A DNA stretch of 59,191 bases. Source: Acidimicrobiia bacterium. Lineage in GTDB: Bacteria; Actinomycetota; Acidimicrobiia; Acidimicrobiales; Poriferisodalaceae. A program made the position numbers and the translations under genes. The DNA lies in the NCBI GenBank assembly GCA_022826045.1, contig JAJDVQ010000053.1, forward strand, positions 1-59,191, in the 5' to 3' direction. Position 1 is the first letter of the stretch. Each line of letters begins with the position of its first letter. Under the pieces are notes generated by a model. The model was not told the DNA's origin. It made no database searches and worked only from the letters and a program-made list of their open reading frames with translations. Shown here piece after piece: positions 45,837 to 55,118 of this stretch.

Positions 45837-46490
45837 ATGACCCCCAGCACCGAGCCCAGCTTCCTCATCCCAAAAAAACGCGAAGGCTCGATCGAGACAC
45901 AGCTGCGGGCCGTTCGAGCAGAGCTTGCGGCCCGCGCGGCGCAGCGAAAGCTCAGCGAGCAGACGGACACGGACAGCAAGGACGAACTCGACTTCGGCGA
46001 GGAATCAGATCCAGACACTGAATGGCGATCGGCCCTGCTGCAGCGGCTGTTGGAGATGTCCCCTGCTGCGTTCGAGCGCCTGACTCAACGGCTGCTACGT
46101 GAGGCCGGATTTCGAGAAGTCGAAGTCCTTGGGCGGAGTGGCGACGGGGGACTTGACGGGGTCGGCGTCTACCGACTGTCGCTCGTTTCGTTCCCGATCT
46201 ACTTCCAGTGCAAGCGCTACAACGGCTCAGTCCCGTCGAGTGCCGTCCGGGATTTCCGAGGAGTCATGGCTGGCCGCGGCGAGAAGGGTCTCCTGGTGAC
46301 CACAGGCACCTTCACCCGCGGCGCCCGCGATGAAGCGAACCGGGACGGCACGCCACCGGTCCAGCTCATTGACGGTGAAGATCTCTGCGACCTGCTCCAG
46401 GAATACAAGCTCGGAGTTGCCACCCGCATCCGTACGATCGAGGACATCGAAGTCGACACGTCCTGGTTCGAGCAATTCGAACCCGCCTAG
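45837..46490 (+). CDS. Mrr-like restriction endonuclease
   Basis: 217 residues, nine bases after the DprA gene. A disordered, charged N-terminus (1-60), then MSPAAFERLTQRLLREAGFREVEVLGRSGDGGLDGVG with Asp107, and YFQCKRYNG with Gln124 and Lys126, the GxD and QxK of Mrr-type PD-(D/E)XK nucleases, then GLLVTTGTFTRGARDEA. Predicted DNase effector of the RecQ-PRTase/DprA cluster. Confidence 0.88.
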   Translation: MTPSTEPSFLIPKKREGSIETQLRAVRAELAARAAQRKLSEQTDTDSKDELDFGEESDPDTEWRSALLQRLLEMSPAAFERLTQRLLREAGFREVEVLGRSGDGGLDGVGVYRLSLVSFPIYFQCKRYNGSVPSSAVRDFRGVMAGRGEKGLLVTTGTFTRGARDEANRDGTPPVQLIDGEDLCDLLQEYKLGVATRIRTIEDIEVDTSWFEQFEPA

Positions 46491-46512
46491 AAGTCTCGGC
46501 GACGTTGGGCGG

Positions 46513-47511
46513 TCAGGCCAGATCTGCCGGGTCTATCGGTGACTGATACCTATACAGCTCACCGTTCTCCAGTGGAACCGTCTCGAGCTCAAACGTTGTA
46601 TCGAAGAGCCGCTGCACACCTGCGGCATCTTCTTCAATCGCGCGAAGACGCTGTCGGGCCTCACTCTGCATCTGAGGGAATTCCTTTGCGGCACTATTGT
46701 AGATGTGCCTCATGATCTTGTCGCCTGTAGGATCAGAGGTTGCGAAGATCATGTAGTAGATCGAAACCCCTCGGAGGTTCTTGAGTTCGAGTGGATGGGT
46801 CCAGCGGTAACCGAGAGTGTTCTCGAGCCGCCATCGCATTAGGTTCACGTAGCCTTCTCGCGCTTCTCCTCCACTGATATGTCCTTCGAGACGACTCCTA
46901 TAGATTCTCGACCAATCTTCAGTTCCGAAGATGCCCGATATCGCAATAGCATCTTCATCGCGAAGTGAACCCCCAGCAACCGGCAGAAGTCGAGTGAACA
47001 TTTGGGGAGAGAACAGCAGGAAGAGTTCGCATTTCTTGCCACGGGATCGGAACGCAGCCAATTCTTCTAGCATCGTCCATTTGGCCTCAAGTCCATTCGG
47101 ATCAATGAATGCAAAGCTTGGGGCCCATGCACTATGTCGGAGATTCCGCAGTGCTTCAGTAATCTTGGCGTTGCAGTCGCCACCGTATACACCGACGTCC
47201 CGATCAGGATAATTTGTCGCGAGCCACCTTCGGAGCGACTCCGCGCTTTCTTCTAGCTCAAAGAATCGAAGTCGAGTGAATCGAGGATTATCGACGTTCA
47301 ACGCAATCTGTGCTGAACTCTCGATGTATTCGCCCGTGACTCGATCGGTGTTTTGGGTTCCACCTGCAAAGAGATCAAGATAGATGCGTTCACTGGCCCT
47401 CTTTGTGGCCGTCGCATAGGCCGTCAGGTATTTCCGAAGTACGTCTAGCTTACTGCGAGTCCAAAAGCCCCAGCTTCGGGGGCGTTCACCGTTTTGCACC
47501 GGCTTATGCAA
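46513..47511 (-). CDS. tcmP: Three-Cys-motif partner protein TcmP
   Basis: 332 residues. WTRSKLDVLRKYLTAYATAT, RIYLDLFAGGTQNTDRVTGE, SFAFIDPNGLEAKW and LFLLFSPQMFTRLL match TcmP, which has a methyltransferase-like Rossmann core. The family occurs next to a three-Cys-motif (Gp37/Gp68) protein, which is the case here: its start overlaps that gene by eight bases. Function unproven; the pair is a suspected defence or DNA-modification module. The gene is clearly AT-richer than neighbours. Confidence 0.9.
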   Translation of the reverse strand: MHKPVQNGERPRSWGFWTRSKLDVLRKYLTAYATATKRASERIYLDLFAGGTQNTDRVTGEYIESSAQIALNVDNPRFTRLRFFELEESAESLRRWLATNYPDRDVGVYGGDCNAKITEALRNLRHSAWAPSFAFIDPNGLEAKWTMLEELAAFRSRGKKCELFLLFSPQMFTRLLPVAGGSLRDEDAIAISGIFGTEDWSRIYRSRLEGHISGGEAREGYVNLMRWRLENTLGYRWTHPLELKNLRGVSIYYMIFATSDPTGDKIMRHIYNSAAKEFPQMQSEARQRLRAIEEDAAGVQRLFDTTFELETVPLENGELYRYQSPIDPADLA

Positions 47512-48319
47512 TCGAGAGATTCACGGCGATATCACGCGCCGATTCCGAATCGCGCGAAACAACAGGGATCGAGCTCGAGCTAGTCACCGCTGGCATCTCG
47601 TCGTGGAAGCGTCCTCTGAGTTCGCGACCCTTGGCCTTTGGAGTACGACCACCCCACTGCTTGAAGAAGAACGCCACATCTGCATGAGCGCACTGGTCTC
47701 TGAGATCCAACACCCATTCCTCCTCAATCCGTCGAGCACGCGGACCGCTCTCGCCGCCGGCGATAAGCCAGTGAATCCCGGTCAGGTCGAGGCGAGGCAA
47801 CGCTTCCAAGAGCGGTTCGGCGCTGATGAATCGAACCGCGGCATCGACCGAACGCAGGTGATCGATCCTGAAGGCGTAGCGAGGCGTCTCGACGGTTACG
47901 CCCATCCACACGTTTGGAGGCCAATCGAGTTTGTCGGCGACGGTCGCAAGCCGCTTTGAGCGTTTCGTGAGCACCTGATAGGTGTGCTGGGGCGTGTCGG
48001 CCATCACCGCGAACACTTTCTCGATGAAGTCCAGCGGTACCTCAGGATGGAAGAGATCGCTCATCGAGTTGACGAAGATCAACCGGGGTTTGCGCCAGCT
48101 CCGAGGGCGATCCAGCAGGTCGTAGTGCAGTGTCAGCCCAAATCCCGGGCCGCTCAGGTCGCGGTCGCCATCTCGCTGGTAGCGCTGATTGCCCATCGCC
48201 TTCAGACGCTTGGCCAACGTCAGCGCGTAGCAGTTGTCGCAGCCGACCGATGTTCGATCGCATCCGGTGGTCGGGTTCCATGTTGCCTCGGTCCACTCGA
48301 TGCCGGTGCGGTCACTCAC
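47504..48319 (-). CDS. DUF5131 (phage Gp37/Gp68-like) three-Cys-motif protein
   Basis: 271 residues from GTG 48319, preceded by GGGAGGGG; a longer frame to 48403 lacks family features. IEWTEATWNPTTGCDRTSVGCDNCYALTLA carries the three cysteines that may bind an iron-sulfur cluster in a radical-SAM-like arrangement, followed by RLIFVNSMSDLFH, WMGVTVET and HWLIAGGESGPRARR. The family name comes from mycobacteriophage genes, but no phage structural genes are present here. Works with TcmP by association. Confidence 0.9.
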   Translation of the reverse strand: MSDRTGIEWTEATWNPTTGCDRTSVGCDNCYALTLAKRLKAMGNQRYQRDGDRDLSGPGFGLTLHYDLLDRPRSWRKPRLIFVNSMSDLFHPEVPLDFIEKVFAVMADTPQHTYQVLTKRSKRLATVADKLDWPPNVWMGVTVETPRYAFRIDHLRSVDAAVRFISAEPLLEALPRLDLTGIHWLIAGGESGPRARRIEEEWVLDLRDQCAHADVAFFFKQWGGRTPKAKGRELRGRFHDEMPAVTSSSSIPVVSRDSESARDIAVNLSIA

Positions 48320-48522
48320 GATCCCCTCCCTTCGGCAGATGGACGGTCGGACGATTAGTCGACCTGCGTGTCGCTCGGGGCAGCGACTCGTCGGCAAGTG
48401 CACGAACTCCAGCGTGCACCAGGGGTGTTACAAGAATCCCTGACGAGAGTACGCGGGTTCCGCTGCCGACGACAGGGCCACGCCATCCGACGGACGCCAC
48501 GCGACTCGCGACCAATGGCAGC

Positions 48523-49962
48523 TCACTCGGCTTCGGCACTGCGCGTCAGACTCTCGGCGAGGGCCTGGATCTCGGCGAAGGCGGCTTCGAGGTCTTCGGC
48601 GATCTCGGCGGCGAGGACATCGGGAGGCGGCAGGTTGTCGGCGTCTTCGAGGCTGTCGTCTCGGAGCCAGAACAGGTCGAGGCTGACCTTGTCGCGGGCG
48701 ATCAGCTCGTCGTAGGCGTAACGCTTGAACCGTTCGGATTCGGTGCGCTTGTGGCGGGCGCCGACGCGGTAGCAGGCGACAAAGTCATCCAGATCGGCTC
48801 TGGCGAGCGGGTTCTGCTTGAGCGTGAAGTGCTTGTTGGTGCGCAGGTCGTACACCCACAGCTCCCGGGTCCAAGGGTCCTCTGCGCCTTCGCGGCGGCG
48901 GAAGAACAGCACGTTGGCCTTCACACCCTGGGCGTAGAAGATCCCCGTCGGCAGCCGCAGCAGCGTGTGGACGTCGCAGTCGTGCAGCAGTCGGCGGCGG
49001 ATCGTCTCGCCAGCTCCGGCCTCGAACAGCACGTTGTCGGGCACCACGACGGCCGCGTCGCCGCCGATGCGCAGCAGGCTCACGACGTGCTGGACGAAGT
49101 TGAGCTGCTTGTTGCGGGTCGTCGCCCAGAAGTCCTCACGCTCGTAGCTGTCCGATGACGACCGGCCGAACGGCGGGTTGGTCAGCACCATGTCGAACGG
49201 CCTGCCCGGCGAATCCCGCAGTGCGTCGTCGACGACGATCGGCGAGTCCGATTCGGGGCTCTCGATGCCGTGCAGCAGCATGTTCATCGCGCACAGCCGG
49301 GCAGGCAGGTCAGCGATCTCCCAACCGGTGAACGCACCCGACCGCAGGTGGTCAGCCTGGTCGGGCTCCAACGGCGAGTGCCGATCCACGATCGACCGGT
49401 ACGCGCCAAGAAAGAACCCGCCGGTGCCGCACGCCGGATCGCAGATGCGATGGCCGGGTTCGGGCCGCATCACATCGACGATGGCGTTGATGAGCGCTCG
49501 GGGCGTGAAGTACTGACCCGCTCCCCTCGCACCCTCCTGCGCGGTCTTCTCGATCAGGCCCTCGTACGCGTCGCCCTTGAGGTCCGCGTCGTAGCTCATC
49601 CACTCGTGCCGATCGATGAACTCCTTGATGAGCTGCTCCAGCTTCGCGGGCGTCTGGATGCGGTTCCGCGCCTTGTGGAACACCACGCCCAGCATGTCCT
49701 CGCCGGTGCCCAGCGCAGACAGCGCATCGCTGTAGTGGTCTTCGAGCTCCGCCCCGGACCGGCTCAGCAACGACTGCCAATCGTGCTCGACGGGCACGAT
49801 GCGATCGCCTCCCAGCAGCACGTACTGCTCATCGGCCATCTTCAAGAACAGCAGATACGTGAGCTGCTCCAGATAGTCGCCGTACGACAAGCCGTCGTCG
49901 CGCAGCACATCGCAGAAGTCCCACAGCCTCTGCACCAACGCCTTCGGATCCTCTGCAGGCAC
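48523..49962 (-). CDS. hsdM: Type I DNA methyltransferase HsdM (second system)
   Basis: 479 residues. An N-terminal helical part, QYFTPRALINAIVDVM, the SAM site DPACGTGG (175-182) and catalytic NPPF (262-265), and a C-terminal helical tail that would touch HsdS. Its HsdS and HsdR partners are 3.8-9 kb upstream on the same strand, separated by an opposite-strand ATPase/PIN cassette. Expected N6-adenine methylation guided by that HsdS. Confidence 0.92.
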   Translation of the reverse strand: MPAEDPKALVQRLWDFCDVLRDDGLSYGDYLEQLTYLLFLKMADEQYVLLGGDRIVPVEHDWQSLLSRSGAELEDHYSDALSALGTGEDMLGVVFHKARNRIQTPAKLEQLIKEFIDRHEWMSYDADLKGDAYEGLIEKTAQEGARGAGQYFTPRALINAIVDVMRPEPGHRICDPACGTGGFFLGAYRSIVDRHSPLEPDQADHLRSGAFTGWEIADLPARLCAMNMLLHGIESPESDSPIVVDDALRDSPGRPFDMVLTNPPFGRSSSDSYEREDFWATTRNKQLNFVQHVVSLLRIGGDAAVVVPDNVLFEAGAGETIRRRLLHDCDVHTLLRLPTGIFYAQGVKANVLFFRRREGAEDPWTRELWVYDLRTNKHFTLKQNPLARADLDDFVACYRVGARHKRTESERFKRYAYDELIARDKVSLDLFWLRDDSLEDADNLPPPDVLAAEIAEDLEAAFAEIQALAESLTRSAEAE

Positions 49963-50044
49963 CCGCTCACGCTACGCCGCCCTCCCCGCCCTCGGACCAA
50001 CCCCAGACTGTCTGGCCATTCGAGGTATCAGTACGCTTGCCGCT

Positions 50045-51337
50045 ATGGCGGCGACGCTGAGACAACTCAGACTGCCAGCGTTCAAGAGCCTGCGAGGCGC
50101 GCATGTCCGCCTCGGTCCGGTGACACTGCTCGTCGGTCGCAACGGCAGTGGGAAGTCCAACATCATCGACGCCGCGGCGGTGCTGTCTGCCCTAGCCAGC
50201 GGTGCCACGATCCGAGACACGCTCGACGGAGGCCGTGACGGCCCCCTCGTTAGGGGAGGCTCCGAAGGCTGCGCCCCAGCAGGTCGGGACTCGTTCCAGA
50301 TCGGTTGCACCGCTTCTCTACGTCGCAAGATCTACCGCCTCGATATCGGAATCTCAGTCCGTCCAAGCGTGCAGATTGTGAGCGAGCGGCTCTGGACACG
50401 GCGCGATGGCGAAGTCCGAGACCTGCTGGCAACGGACCGCCCGCAGCCGGACTCCGGCGACATCACCGCCCGCTGGGACAATCGCAAGCAGGGTCCGAAC
50501 CCCGCGGTGACGTTCCGGGCCACGCAACTGCTCACCTCACAGGTAGCTGCCCGAGTGCCTGCAAAGACGCAGGCAGGTCGCGAGATTCACCACGTTGCCG
50601 AGCAGATGCTCGAAGCTCTCCGCGGCATCTTCATTCTGGATCCCATTCCTCAGCAGATGCGTGAGTACGTGCCCGAGAAGGACGCACGCCTTCGCAGGAA
50701 TGCCGACAATCTCTCCGCAGCGCTCGCCGACCTCATGCGCGAGGAGCCAACGCGCGAAGCGCTGTTCGAGATGACGCAGTCGCTCTCTGAGGCGCAAGCA
50801 GCCGACCTGGGCGTCGTCAGGAGTGATCTCGGGGACGTGATGACCACGCTGCGCGAGCGACTCGGCGGCGATCTGCACCCAATCCCCGCGCGCCTCATGA
50901 GTGACGGCACATTGCGTTTTCTGGCGATAGCCGCGGCGTTGCTCGAAGCTCGGCCCGCCACCGACGAGTCTGGAGACTTGACCGCTGCCCGTCGGCTGCT
51001 GGTGGTCGAGGAACTCGAGAACGGCCTGCACCCATCGCAGGTGCAATTGCTGCTCAAGCGTCTCAAGTTGGAAGCGGCGACCGGCGCCAGGACGCTCGCT
51101 ACAACTCACAGCCCTGCGATGCTCGACGCATTGACCGGTGACGACCACAAGGGGGTTGTCGTTTGCAGCCGCGATTCGGATGGTTGGACTCGGGCCACGG
51201 AGCTCACCGAGTTCCCCGACTACTTCGAGGTGATCGGCGGAGGGCCACTGGGCACATCGGCTATTCGAGATCGCCTGAGGCCGCAGGAGCACGAGCCGAC
51301 GGAGCCGCGGTCGCTTGTCGACGTACTCGGACTCTGA
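50045..51337 (+). CDS. AAA ATPase (AAA_21/RecF-like) of a two-gene cassette
   Basis: 430 residues. Walker A GRNGSGKSN (31-39) after LRLPAFKSLRGAHVRLGP; a middle helical insert; and near residue 318-330 RRLLVVEELENGLHPSQVQ, where the Walker B acidic pair is Glu-Glu, usual for AAA_21 proteins, then TLATTHSPAMLDAL. It resembles ATP-binding regulators of defence toxins. A PIN-domain gene starts three bases after its stop. Confidence 0.85.
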   Translation: MAATLRQLRLPAFKSLRGAHVRLGPVTLLVGRNGSGKSNIIDAAAVLSALASGATIRDTLDGGRDGPLVRGGSEGCAPAGRDSFQIGCTASLRRKIYRLDIGISVRPSVQIVSERLWTRRDGEVRDLLATDRPQPDSGDITARWDNRKQGPNPAVTFRATQLLTSQVAARVPAKTQAGREIHHVAEQMLEALRGIFILDPIPQQMREYVPEKDARLRRNADNLSAALADLMREEPTREALFEMTQSLSEAQAADLGVVRSDLGDVMTTLRERLGGDLHPIPARLMSDGTLRFLAIAAALLEARPATDESGDLTAARRLLVVEELENGLHPSQVQLLLKRLKLEAATGARTLATTHSPAMLDALTGDDHKGVVVCSRDSDGWTRATELTEFPDYFEVIGGGPLGTSAIRDRLRPQEHEPTEPRSLVDVLGL

Positions 51338-51340
51338 CCA

Positions 51341-51811
51341 GTGTCCAGCGCCTGGTCGGTGGTGTTCATCGACACCTCCATCCTCCTGCGTCTCGTCGGT
51401 ATCGACGGCGACGAAGCCGCCCGCGAGATCGCGGCAGAATTCGAATCACGGGCGGCCGACGGGCAGCGGTTCGTCATTCCGGCAACCGCAATCGTGGAGA
51501 CCGGAAACCGGATCGCCCAGCAGCGGTCGGACCGCCGACGCCTCGCGGAGCGCCTCCAAGCCGTTCTGCAAGCAGCACGTCTCGCCGATCCGCCGTGGGT
51601 TATCCGCCCCGCAGCCATCGATCAACAGTTCATCCAAGAGTTGCTCGACGGGGACTCGACCGGTTCCGACCTCATGACGCTCCTCGGTGACGGCCGACTG
51701 GGCACTGGCGATGTGGCCCTGCTGGTGGAGCGCGACCAGTTCCTGCGCGAGACGGCATACGTCACGGCCGAGATTTGGACCTTGGACGATCAGCTTGCGG
51801 CCTACAGCTGA
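51341..51811 (+). CDS. PIN-like nuclease partner of the AAA ATPase
   Basis: 156 residues from GTG 51341. SVVFIDTSILLRLVG gives the first PIN aspartate (Asp11); PATAIVETGNRIAQ supplies a conserved Glu; GTGDVALLVERDQFL and TLDDQLAAYS supply later acidic residues. Longer than a minimal VapC. Coupling to an ATPase instead of a DNA-binding antitoxin suggests an ATPase-gated nuclease. Confidence 0.8.
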   Translation: MSSAWSVVFIDTSILLRLVGIDGDEAAREIAAEFESRAADGQRFVIPATAIVETGNRIAQQRSDRRRLAERLQAVLQAARLADPPWVIRPAAIDQQFIQELLDGDSTGSDLMTLLGDGRLGTGDVALLVERDQFLRETAYVTAEIWTLDDQLAAYS

Positions 51812-52275
51812 TAGCCGTCTTGCTGCGATAGCCCACAAACTGGCACCTGAATTGCCCACAAGCGGGCTATCGATGGCTACGAACGCCGAGAAGGCCTCAG
51901 CGTCCTCCCCACCACGACCCGGCTCCTCATGCCCCGGTTGTGGGTGGACATGCAGACGACCGCGACCGCGCTGATGCCGTCGAAATCGTTGGCATCGGCC
52001 GTGTCCGGCACCTCGCGGCGACGTACTGCCGTTGCAGCGACGCGTCCAGCGCGTCAGGGCTTTCGAAGCGAATCCGGTCCAGATCGATGCCCGGAAGTTG
52101 CCTCCGCCCTCGCGAAAATCAGCGTCGTCCGTGGGGCGTCGTGAGTAGCTTGACGGGATGGACGGCGGGAAGCTCCAGCCCCACGTGAGCTCTGCCTCGC
52201 GAGAAAACCACTTTGTGCTGCCGAGCCACCCCGCGAAGCTCCACCCCGCGGCTCATCGGTACCGGAGGTACAGCG
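51812..52275. other. Stretch without intact gene between PIN gene and DUF6338-like fragment
   Basis: 464 bp. Open frames are short and mutually overlapping and none has a recognisable start or domain. On the minus strand a run reading LPGIDLDRIRFESPDALDAS looks protein-like but ends quickly in an unlikely frame, so this may be the decayed remains of a gene. Nothing firmer can be said. Confidence 0.45.
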
Positions 52276-52605
52276 TTGGTTCCTGAACTTGAGACCATCG
52301 CACGCACGGCAGCGCTGACGTTCGTTGCACTGGTACCCGGGGCATCCGCAGCGGCTGGCTTCGAGTGGCATTCCGTGCGATACGGACGGCGGCGCAAGGA
52401 TTGGGTGCTGCGCTTGCTGCTCTTCTCCGGTCTGTGGCTCGCCGCGGGCTTCTGGGTCTGGCACTGGCTGGCAATGAGCTACTGGGCCGAATTCGTCGCC
52501 CTGCGGCCAGTGCCGGGACTGTCGAATTCTGACAGGCCTCAACAAAAGACGAAGAGCCAATCAATTTCGATCCGCAGAGGTGCATACGTCGTGCGGTTCG
52601 GATAG
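52276..52605 (+). pseudogene. Truncated membrane protein (DUF6338-like N-terminus)
   Basis: About 109 codons from TTG 52276, with GGAGGT just ahead. RTAALTFVALVPGASAAAGFEWHSVRYGRR and a following membrane helix (VLRLLLFSGLWLAAGFWVW) recall the start of DUF6338 membrane proteins, but after about residue 85 the frame runs antisense into the 3' end of the AlbA-domain gene, losing family character. Probably cut by rearrangement. Confidence 0.5.
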
Positions 52606-53756
52606 AGCAGGTCGCGAACAACGCTGCCTCGTTGAACTCCTATGTCAGTGGGTCTGATCGTGTCAAGCCGTCCGAACACCGACGTCAGCAGCTCGTTGCG
52701 AGTCGCCTGCCGCTCGCCCATGCTCTCGATGGTCAGGCTGTTCGGCAGCGACCCCGGCGAGCACAGTTCGATCCGATCCGAGAAGATCGACAGTCGAATT
52801 CGGCTCGCCCGCTGCGCGTAGTCGCGGTGCACGACCGCGTTCACGACCGCTTCGAATACCGCCTGCAGGCTGTATTCGGGCAGGTCTTCCCTGGCCGGCG
52901 CCTTGCGGGCGCTGACCCGCATGTTCCGATGCACGAACAGCACCGCGTCGCGGATCTGACAGTCGAGCGGCCCGTCGATGATCTGCGCATCGAGCTGGCC
53001 CGATGCCCGGTCCGCGCCGCGGTAGCGCACTGCCGAGATCGCCGCTGCGGGGATGAGCCGTTCCGGCCGGCGGGTGCACAACAGCGTTCCGGCCACCGAG
53101 ACACGCACCTCGCCGGTCTCGTCGCGCGTCAGCAGACCCAGCTTGGCAAGACCCACCTGCGGGTCTGCCAAGCCCTCATCGCTGAGCAGCGGCCGCCACA
53201 AGCCCTCATCCAGCGTCGCGAAGCCGGTCGCAGCCATCGGCTGATGATCGAACCCCACGAACCGGCCTTGACCGCGACGCTGCGCCAGCCGCAAACGCTC
53301 ATCAGGCGACAGCAGCACCTTCGCCGCTCCGACACGCTGGAACGCCCCGCCCGGGCCGTCATGCTGAGCATCGCCCCGCGGAACCGCCACCAGCAGAAAC
53401 CGGCGGCCTTGGTGCAACCGGCGGTGGGTCCGCACCCGCACCGGCGGCTTCACGGCATCCGCGCTGATCTCGCGCACCGCCCGCTCAACCGAGTCCAGCT
53501 GCGCCCGCGACATGCCGGTCACCATGCCGTCGTCGGTGACACCCAGCAGAAGCACGCCCCCGTCTGCGTTGGCGAACGCCGCCATCTCGTCGGCCCAACT
53601 GTCACGCTGGCGACTCGCTACCTCGTCGCCACGGAAGTCGACCTCCTTGAACTCCCAACCGCTGTCCTCACCGAGCCCGATATGGCGCTCGACCACATCA
53701 TCAGGAAACGGCAGACCCGTCAGCGGACCGCCAGCGGTCGCCTCGTCACTCATCAT
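52539..53756 (-). CDS. AlbA_2-domain / HATPase-like putative DNA-binding protein
   Basis: 405 residues from ATG 53756, overlapping the hsdS stop by ATGA; the frame upstream to 54161 is antisense noise. WEFKEVDFRGDE and MAAFANADGGVLLLGVTDDG form the AlbA_2 (Schlafen-like) domain; QAVFEAVVNAVVHRDYAQRA and IFSDRIELCSPGSLPN form the C-terminal HATPase_c_4 type domain. Such proteins are frequent beside type I restriction genes. Role uncertain: regulator or anti-phage accessory. Confidence 0.85.
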   Translation of the reverse strand: MMSDEATAGGPLTGLPFPDDVVERHIGLGEDSGWEFKEVDFRGDEVASRQRDSWADEMAAFANADGGVLLLGVTDDGMVTGMSRAQLDSVERAVREISADAVKPPVRVRTHRRLHQGRRFLLVAVPRGDAQHDGPGGAFQRVGAAKVLLSPDERLRLAQRRGQGRFVGFDHQPMAATGFATLDEGLWRPLLSDEGLADPQVGLAKLGLLTRDETGEVRVSVAGTLLCTRRPERLIPAAAISAVRYRGADRASGQLDAQIIDGPLDCQIRDAVLFVHRNMRVSARKAPAREDLPEYSLQAVFEAVVNAVVHRDYAQRASRIRLSIFSDRIELCSPGSLPNSLTIESMGERQATRNELLTSVFGRLDTIRPTDIGVQRGSVVRDLLYPNRTTYAPLRIEIDWLFVFC

Positions 53757-55036
53757 GAACCAGCCCCGATGCGCTCCAGCATGGCCGACGCGGACCCGCC
53801 ATCGGCCCGTTGCCGAACCAGCCGGCCGCTGAAGGCAGCGGACAGAATCGAGCGCCGCAGCGCGTGCGTCCGCTCGAGCGCTTGATGAATCGCGGCCTCG
53901 CAGTCTGACGACTGCTGGAATTGTTCTTCGAGCCCGGTGACGATGCGTTCCTGCTCGACCTTGGGGGCGACAGGGATAGGAAATCGTGTGAGGCCTTGCT
54001 TGCCGAGATGCCGGATGTTGACGCCGCGACCTGCCTCGCCGAAGCGTCCCGTCAAGGCCGCCATGTAGCAATACCAGTACAGGTAGCCCGGGTCGATGTC
54101 GCGGGCTTGCAGACGCAGCAGCGTGTTCTGGAAGCAGCAGCTCTCGATCTCTCCGTTCCACACAGCCGGCTTGCCGACCTCGTTCGGACTGCCCGACGCC
54201 TCGTTCAAGAGGAGATCACCGGGCCGAAGGCGGTAGGTCTCGAAATCTCCCTCGTCGAAGTTCATCTGCTTGACGTCGCCCAGACTGAGACCGGCCCAGG
54301 TGACATTGGCAGCGCGGAGGTACGGCCTCATCTGCGGGCCAGCATGATGCTGCGGTGATCGTTGACGGCCGAGTTGCACCCTCGCAACCTCGCCGATCTC
54401 CGTTCGTCGCCAATCTTGAGGGAGCGTTCCGTCCACCTTGAAGGCATCCGTCAAGAGCGACGTTCGGAACGCAGCGACCGATCTCAGCCCACGCTCCAAC
54501 ATCGACTCAGTCGCGTCGAGACGGGAGAAGTGCTCTTCGATCGCACCGACTATGTGTTGCTGCTCCGCCGACGGTGGGATGGGGACTTCCAGAGCCCGCA
54601 GGTCGCGCTGAGGTAGATGAGCAATGGTGCTCCCTTGGACACGGTCACCAAATCGACCGGTTTCGGCTGCCCAACGCATGAAGAACTCAATCCAGCCAGT
54701 CTCGATTCCTGGCCTTGGCCGGACCCGGTGCAGAGCCTTTTGGAAGCACATCTCGATAGACGACTGTGTCCATCTCGCGCAGCGTCCGACTTCGCCTCCT
54801 TCGCAGATCAGCAAGTCACCGGGCTGAAGCCGGTATTTGGCGCGTTCGTCATCGGTGAAGTCCATCGACGCCACGTTCGAGAAGTCGATGTGGTGCCATT
54901 GCACGTTTTGGTTGCGTAGATATGGCATCGGACCGAGACCCTGCCTCGACTTGGCCGACAGCATCTTGCCAAGCTGTGTGTCAGCGACATCGCCGAATCT
55001 GGCCCACGCCCAGCCCCGGGGTAGGTCTACCGTCAT
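53753..55036 (-). CDS. hsdS: Type I restriction specificity subunit HsdS (second system)
   Basis: 427 residues from ATG 55036 (MTVDLPRGWAWARFGDV). Two target-recognition domains, starting near residue 10 and near 210 (DWRRTEIGEVARVQLGRQRS), each followed by a conserved helix (SAEQQHIVGAIEEHFSRLDATE and VEQERIVTGLEEQFQQSSDCEAA). The structure shows a repeated YLRxxNVxW motif in both halves. Partner of HsdR upstream and HsdM downstream. Confidence 0.93.
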   Translation of the reverse strand: MTVDLPRGWAWARFGDVADTQLGKMLSAKSRQGLGPMPYLRNQNVQWHHIDFSNVASMDFTDDERAKYRLQPGDLLICEGGEVGRCARWTQSSIEMCFQKALHRVRPRPGIETGWIEFFMRWAAETGRFGDRVQGSTIAHLPQRDLRALEVPIPPSAEQQHIVGAIEEHFSRLDATESMLERGLRSVAAFRTSLLTDAFKVDGTLPQDWRRTEIGEVARVQLGRQRSPQHHAGPQMRPYLRAANVTWAGLSLGDVKQMNFDEGDFETYRLRPGDLLLNEASGSPNEVGKPAVWNGEIESCCFQNTLLRLQARDIDPGYLYWYCYMAALTGRFGEAGRGVNIRHLGKQGLTRFPIPVAPKVEQERIVTGLEEQFQQSSDCEAAIHQALERTHALRRSILSAAFSGRLVRQRADGGSASAMLERIGAGS

Positions 55037-55118
55037 GCAGTGAGGGTCAGCGTGAAGGGGCAAAGCAAGGCATCGGGTCCCGTACCGAAGAACCGGTGGC
55101 GTTCGGACCTGCCGCTTG

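Noticed and set aside
47504..48319. Prophage, suggested by the Gp37/Gp68 name
   Set aside because: No capsid, terminase, tail or integrase gene is present; the gene is part of the TcmP pair.
52054..52560. Minus-strand open frame beside the PIN gene
   Set aside because: Cys/Arg-rich with no domain; overlaps a better supported plus-strand fragment with a ribosome site.
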